Positions 61,708 to 64,000 of a stretch of DNA of 64,000 nucleotides are shown here, piece by piece. The stretch comes from Flavobacterium sp. MC2016-06. GTDB lineage: Bacteria; Bacteroidota; Bacteroidia; Flavobacteriales; Flavobacteriaceae. Each line of letters begins with the position of its first letter. The first letter of the stretch is position 1. The stretch covers positions 186,001 to 250,000 of the forward strand of contig NZ_WMID02000001.1 of assembly GCF_009711165.2 (NCBI RefSeq), read 5' to 3'. The notes under the pieces were generated by a model. That model searched no databases and was not told where the DNA came from. It worked only from the letters and a program-made list of their open reading frames with translations. The translations under genes were made by a program, and so were the position numbers.

Positions 61708-62217
61708 ATGACAAGTCCTAAAAATGCAGCTGTGACTTCTGATAAACTAGAAGAAAATGAGCCAGTAAAAATTATATTGGCTGAGGATGATAAGGATGAT
61801 CAGGAATTATTTATAGAAGCGCTTGATGCTACTAAAGTTTCTGCTGAGGTTACTACGGTAGAGAACGGGCAGGAATTGGTTAACACCTTAAAAGATCCGG
61901 CTGAACCAAAACCTGATATTGTTTTTATAGATATAAATATGCCCATTAAAGGAGGCAAGGAGGCACTGGCAGAAATAAAGAGCGATCAGGAACTTAAAGA
62001 TATCCCTGCTGTTATGCTCTCTACTTCGAATAACCCCAACGATATTGAGGAGACTTTTAACAAAGGAGCAAACCTATATATACAAAAGCCAAATTCTTTT
62101 ACCGGCTTTATTCTCATTTTGAAAAAAGTATTTATTCTTCACTGGACAAAAGCTTTACTGAATCCGGTTAAAAACATATTTTTTGTTTCTGAAAAAAATA
62201 TTTCTCATAAGGATTAA
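61708..62217 (+). CDS. Single-domain response regulator
   Basis: The start is set at ATG 61708 (MTSPKNAAVTSDK); the upstream TTG in frame is not credible. The protein has 169 aa with a receiver domain: IILAEDDKDDQELFIEAL, IVFIDINMPIKGGKEALAEIK with the phospho-acceptor Asp, AVMLSTSNNPNDIEETFNKG and YIQKPNSF with the conserved Lys. The C-terminal 30 residues (FILHWTKALLNPVKNIFFVSEK) are a helical tail, as in other Rcp-like proteins of Flavobacterium. It is divergent from the PAS kinase. Confidence 0.88.
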   Translation: MTSPKNAAVTSDKLEENEPVKIILAEDDKDDQELFIEALDATKVSAEVTTVENGQELVNTLKDPAEPKPDIVFIDINMPIKGGKEALAEIKSDQELKDIPAVMLSTSNNPNDIEETFNKGANLYIQKPNSFTGFILILKKVFILHWTKALLNPVKNIFFVSEKNISHKD

Positions 62218-62945
62218 ATAATCTCTATTTCTCTCTGTGGTAAGCTTTACTTTGTCAAAGTAAGTCACGAAATAATTATATTACTATAATTACCAACTTC
62301 CCCATTTAATAGTACTAAAGAACAGGTTGAAAATTCGTGTTCTTTTTTATTAGAAACTCAGCTTGATAAAGCAAATCTATTCTTATTTAAACAGAAGTGA
62401 TAGGGAAGATCTACAGCACTATCTTTTAATTTTGATCTATTTTTTGAATTAAAAATTATTATAAAAAAAATCTAATATCAAGACAGTACTAGAACTCTTT
62501 GATATACCATTCGAACCTAAAGTTGGTAAGTCTTAATTTTGCTGGATTTTTGTTTTTCAGTATAAGTATGTGCCACGATTCTGCCATAAAATTTAGTTAG
62601 TAATATTATTAAGAAGCATATTCCAACTTTTTGTGAGAATTAAGCAGTATCCCTAATTTTTCAAATCAATGAAAAGTAAAGACATAAAATTGGAATTAAT
62701 AGTGAATTCTATCTTCAGGAAATCACCAGTGAGAAAACCTTTTGGAATGTAAAATGCTGTAAAATAGAGCACCGCACACCTAATGCCAATTTTTGTATAA
62801 AATCATTTTACTGTTTTAAGATGCTCATTATCAAGTATAAAATCTTTTATTTATAGCTGTTACTTTCAAGAACCGCCGCCTTATTTCAAAGGCATTATTT
62901 TAAGCGTCAAATAAAATGTAAAATTGTTAAACTATTTTAAATTTA
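62218..62945. other. Gene-free interval, no element recognised
   Basis: About 730 bp with no open frame of coding character on either strand. ACTTTGTCAAAGT at 62249 is a short palindrome that could act as a weak hairpin after the response regulator. I find no copies of the repeats described elsewhere in the window. Confidence 0.5.
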
Positions 62946-62998
62946 TGATTTAATCATTTGTTTAAATCAATAAAACAATATACATTTGTAAGCAATTA
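62946..62998 (+). promoter_or_regulatory. Promoter and operator candidate of the TetR gene
   Basis: TGATT-T-AATCA (62946-62956) is a perfect palindrome, and TACATTTG at 62991-62998 matches the flavobacterial -7 box, 7 bp before ATG 63006. The palindrome lies about 35 bp upstream of the box. Autoregulation by the TetR product is likely. Confidence 0.45.
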
Positions 62999-63005
62999 CC
63001 TAAAA

Positions 63006-63620
63006 ATGGAAAAGAAACTAGATACTACAACGGAAAATAAAATTAAGGAAGCAGCAAGAATTGTTTTCTATAAAAAAGGTTTTGCCGCTACAAGAACAAG
63101 AGATATTGCAGAAGAAGCAGGTTTGAATCTTGCACTGTTAAATTATTATTTCAGATCAAAATCTAAATTGTTTGAAATTATAATGATGGAAACTTTATCC
63201 GGTTTTATCCAGCGAATTGCTATTATTCTTAATAATGAGAAAACTACATTAGATGAAAAAGTGGCAGCAATTGCCGAGCATTATATTGATACGATTATTA
63301 AAGATCCTGAAATACCAACTTTTATTGTGAGCGAAATCCGCAGTAATCCAGCTTTGCTAGTAAAAAAACTATCTTTTAGCGAGGTGGTCAAAAACTCGAC
63401 TTTCTTTAAGCAACATAATCAAGCTGTTCAGGACGGTTTTATAACAGAACCAAATCCACTTCATTTTTTAATGAATCTAATGGGTTTGGTCGTATTTCCA
63501 TTTATTGCTAAACCTATTCTTATGGCAGGGAATGATATTGCTGAGAGCGATTTTAATAAAATAATGCAACAAAGAAAAAAAATGATTCCAATCTGGGTAA
63601 AAGCAATGATGTCTGCCTGA
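63006..63620 (+). CDS. TetR-family regulator
   Basis: The start is set at ATG 63006 (MEKKLDTTTENKIKEAA). The protein has 204 aa. The HTH is clear (ARIVFYKKGFAATRTRDIAEEAGLNLALLNYYFRSKSKLFEI by region). The C-terminal domain has ERK-rich helical segments (HYIDTIIKDPEIPTFIVSEI, PNPLHFLMNLMGLVVFPFI) as in TetR_C_11/AcrR types. It is 53 bp ahead of a TolC-like gene, so it probably heads and controls a second efflux operon. Confidence 0.88.
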   Translation: MEKKLDTTTENKIKEAARIVFYKKGFAATRTRDIAEEAGLNLALLNYYFRSKSKLFEIIMMETLSGFIQRIAIILNNEKTTLDEKVAAIAEHYIDTIIKDPEIPTFIVSEIRSNPALLVKKLSFSEVVKNSTFFKQHNQAVQDGFITEPNPLHFLMNLMGLVVFPFIAKPILMAGNDIAESDFNKIMQQRKKMIPIWVKAMMSA

Positions 63621-63673
63621 TTTTTTACGATCAGTTAGCGACAGAACCACGGTTACATTTTAAGATAAATTAT

Positions 63674-64000
63674 ATGAGAAAACTACATTTCACAGTCAGC
63701 GTTATTATACTTTTTGTGTTTTCAGCAAAAGCACAGACACTAACGATAGACAGTTCATACAAACTTGCAGAAAACAATTATCCTTTAATCAAACAATATG
63801 ATTTGATCGAAAAAACAAAAGAGTATAATATCAGTAATGCTAACAAAGCTTATTTACCCCAAGTGAGTATAACTGCTATTGAAGGGTATGTTTTTGGGGA
63901 TTTTCCAAGTATGGGATCCGGAAGTGACAGCAAATTTAAATTTATTGGTATCGGACAGGTCAATCAGACAATTTGGGATGGCGGAGCCACAAAAACGCAA
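63674..64000 (+). CDS. TolC-family protein, 3'-truncated by window edge
   Basis: The frame from ATG 63674 is open to the last base (109 codons). A signal peptide (VIILFVFSAKAQ) is followed by the start of an outer-membrane efflux domain (DSSYKLAENNYPLIKQYDLI, SNANKAYLPQVSITA, IGQVNQTIWDGG). The TetR-TolC order repeats that of the complete operon at 16446-22580, so adaptor and RND genes probably follow. Confidence 0.88.
   Translation, partial: MRKLHFTVSVIILFVFSAKAQTLTIDSSYKLAENNYPLIKQYDLIEKTKEYNISNANKAYLPQVSITAIEGYVFGDFPSMGSGSDSKFKFIGIGQVNQTIWDGGATKTQ

Overview
The window looks like the chromosome of a Flavobacterium-like member of the Bacteroidota. It is very AT-rich, genes lack Shine-Dalgarno sites, several upstream regions carry the flavobacterial -7 box TAnnTTTG, and the families are typical of the group: paired YD-repeat/RHS proteins, DUF2141, DUF4397, LytS/LytR pairs, XRE regulators with a coiled-coil tail, and many small lipoproteins. 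There are no rRNA genes, complete tRNA genes or CRISPR arrays.

Layout. 1-1.4 kb: tail of a DUF1826-like gene and a decayed IS6-family transposase. 1.4-8.9 kb: a two-gene YD-repeat/RHS system ending in a polymorphic-toxin-like C-terminus, overlapped by a small lipoprotein that is the likely immunity gene. 9.4-14.2 kb: surface/secreted proteins next to a LytS/LytTR pair; three neighbouring genes share a promoter built from two half-sites exactly 21 bp apart, a candidate LytTR regulon. 14.3-24.1 kb: isochorismatase-like protein, HxlR-SDR divergon, a TetR-controlled TolC/adaptor/RND efflux operon with two matching operator palindromes, and an S41 peptidase. 24.2-29.5 kb: defence-like block with an orphan Pycsar-effector-type membrane protein between IS6 fragments, an unknown 456-aa gene, and a DRT-type reverse transcriptase behind a 418-bp hairpin-rich intergenic region.

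34.6-43.85 kb is the most striking part: an integron-like cassette array. Small same-strand genes, mostly lipoproteins, secreted proteins and orphans, are each followed by a conserved element of about 135 bp that folds like an attC site (R''-L''...L'-R'). In most cassettes the first 8-15 bases are the reverse complement of the cassette's own last bases before the site, as expected if each once closed into a circle. An attI-like leader precedes the array and recurs at 41.2 kb, 50.0 kb and, as a fragment, 37.8 kb. A solitary cassette with the same leader, carrying an HTH-ImmA/IrrE protease and a partner gene, lies at 50.1-52.1 kb. No integrase is in the window.

At least seven copies of a second, palindrome-ended 130-bp repeat are scattered from 9 to 41 kb, and a duplicated XRE gene flanks the array. 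44.5-56.5 kb holds metabolic and regulatory genes (DUF1254, Crp/Fnr, ilvD, three SDR-type proteins), with tRNA-3'-end-like scraps and strong terminators. 56.8-62.2 kb is a cluster of phytochrome-type histidine kinases and single-domain response regulators. The window ends with a TetR gene and the start of another TolC-like gene, probably the head of a second efflux operon.
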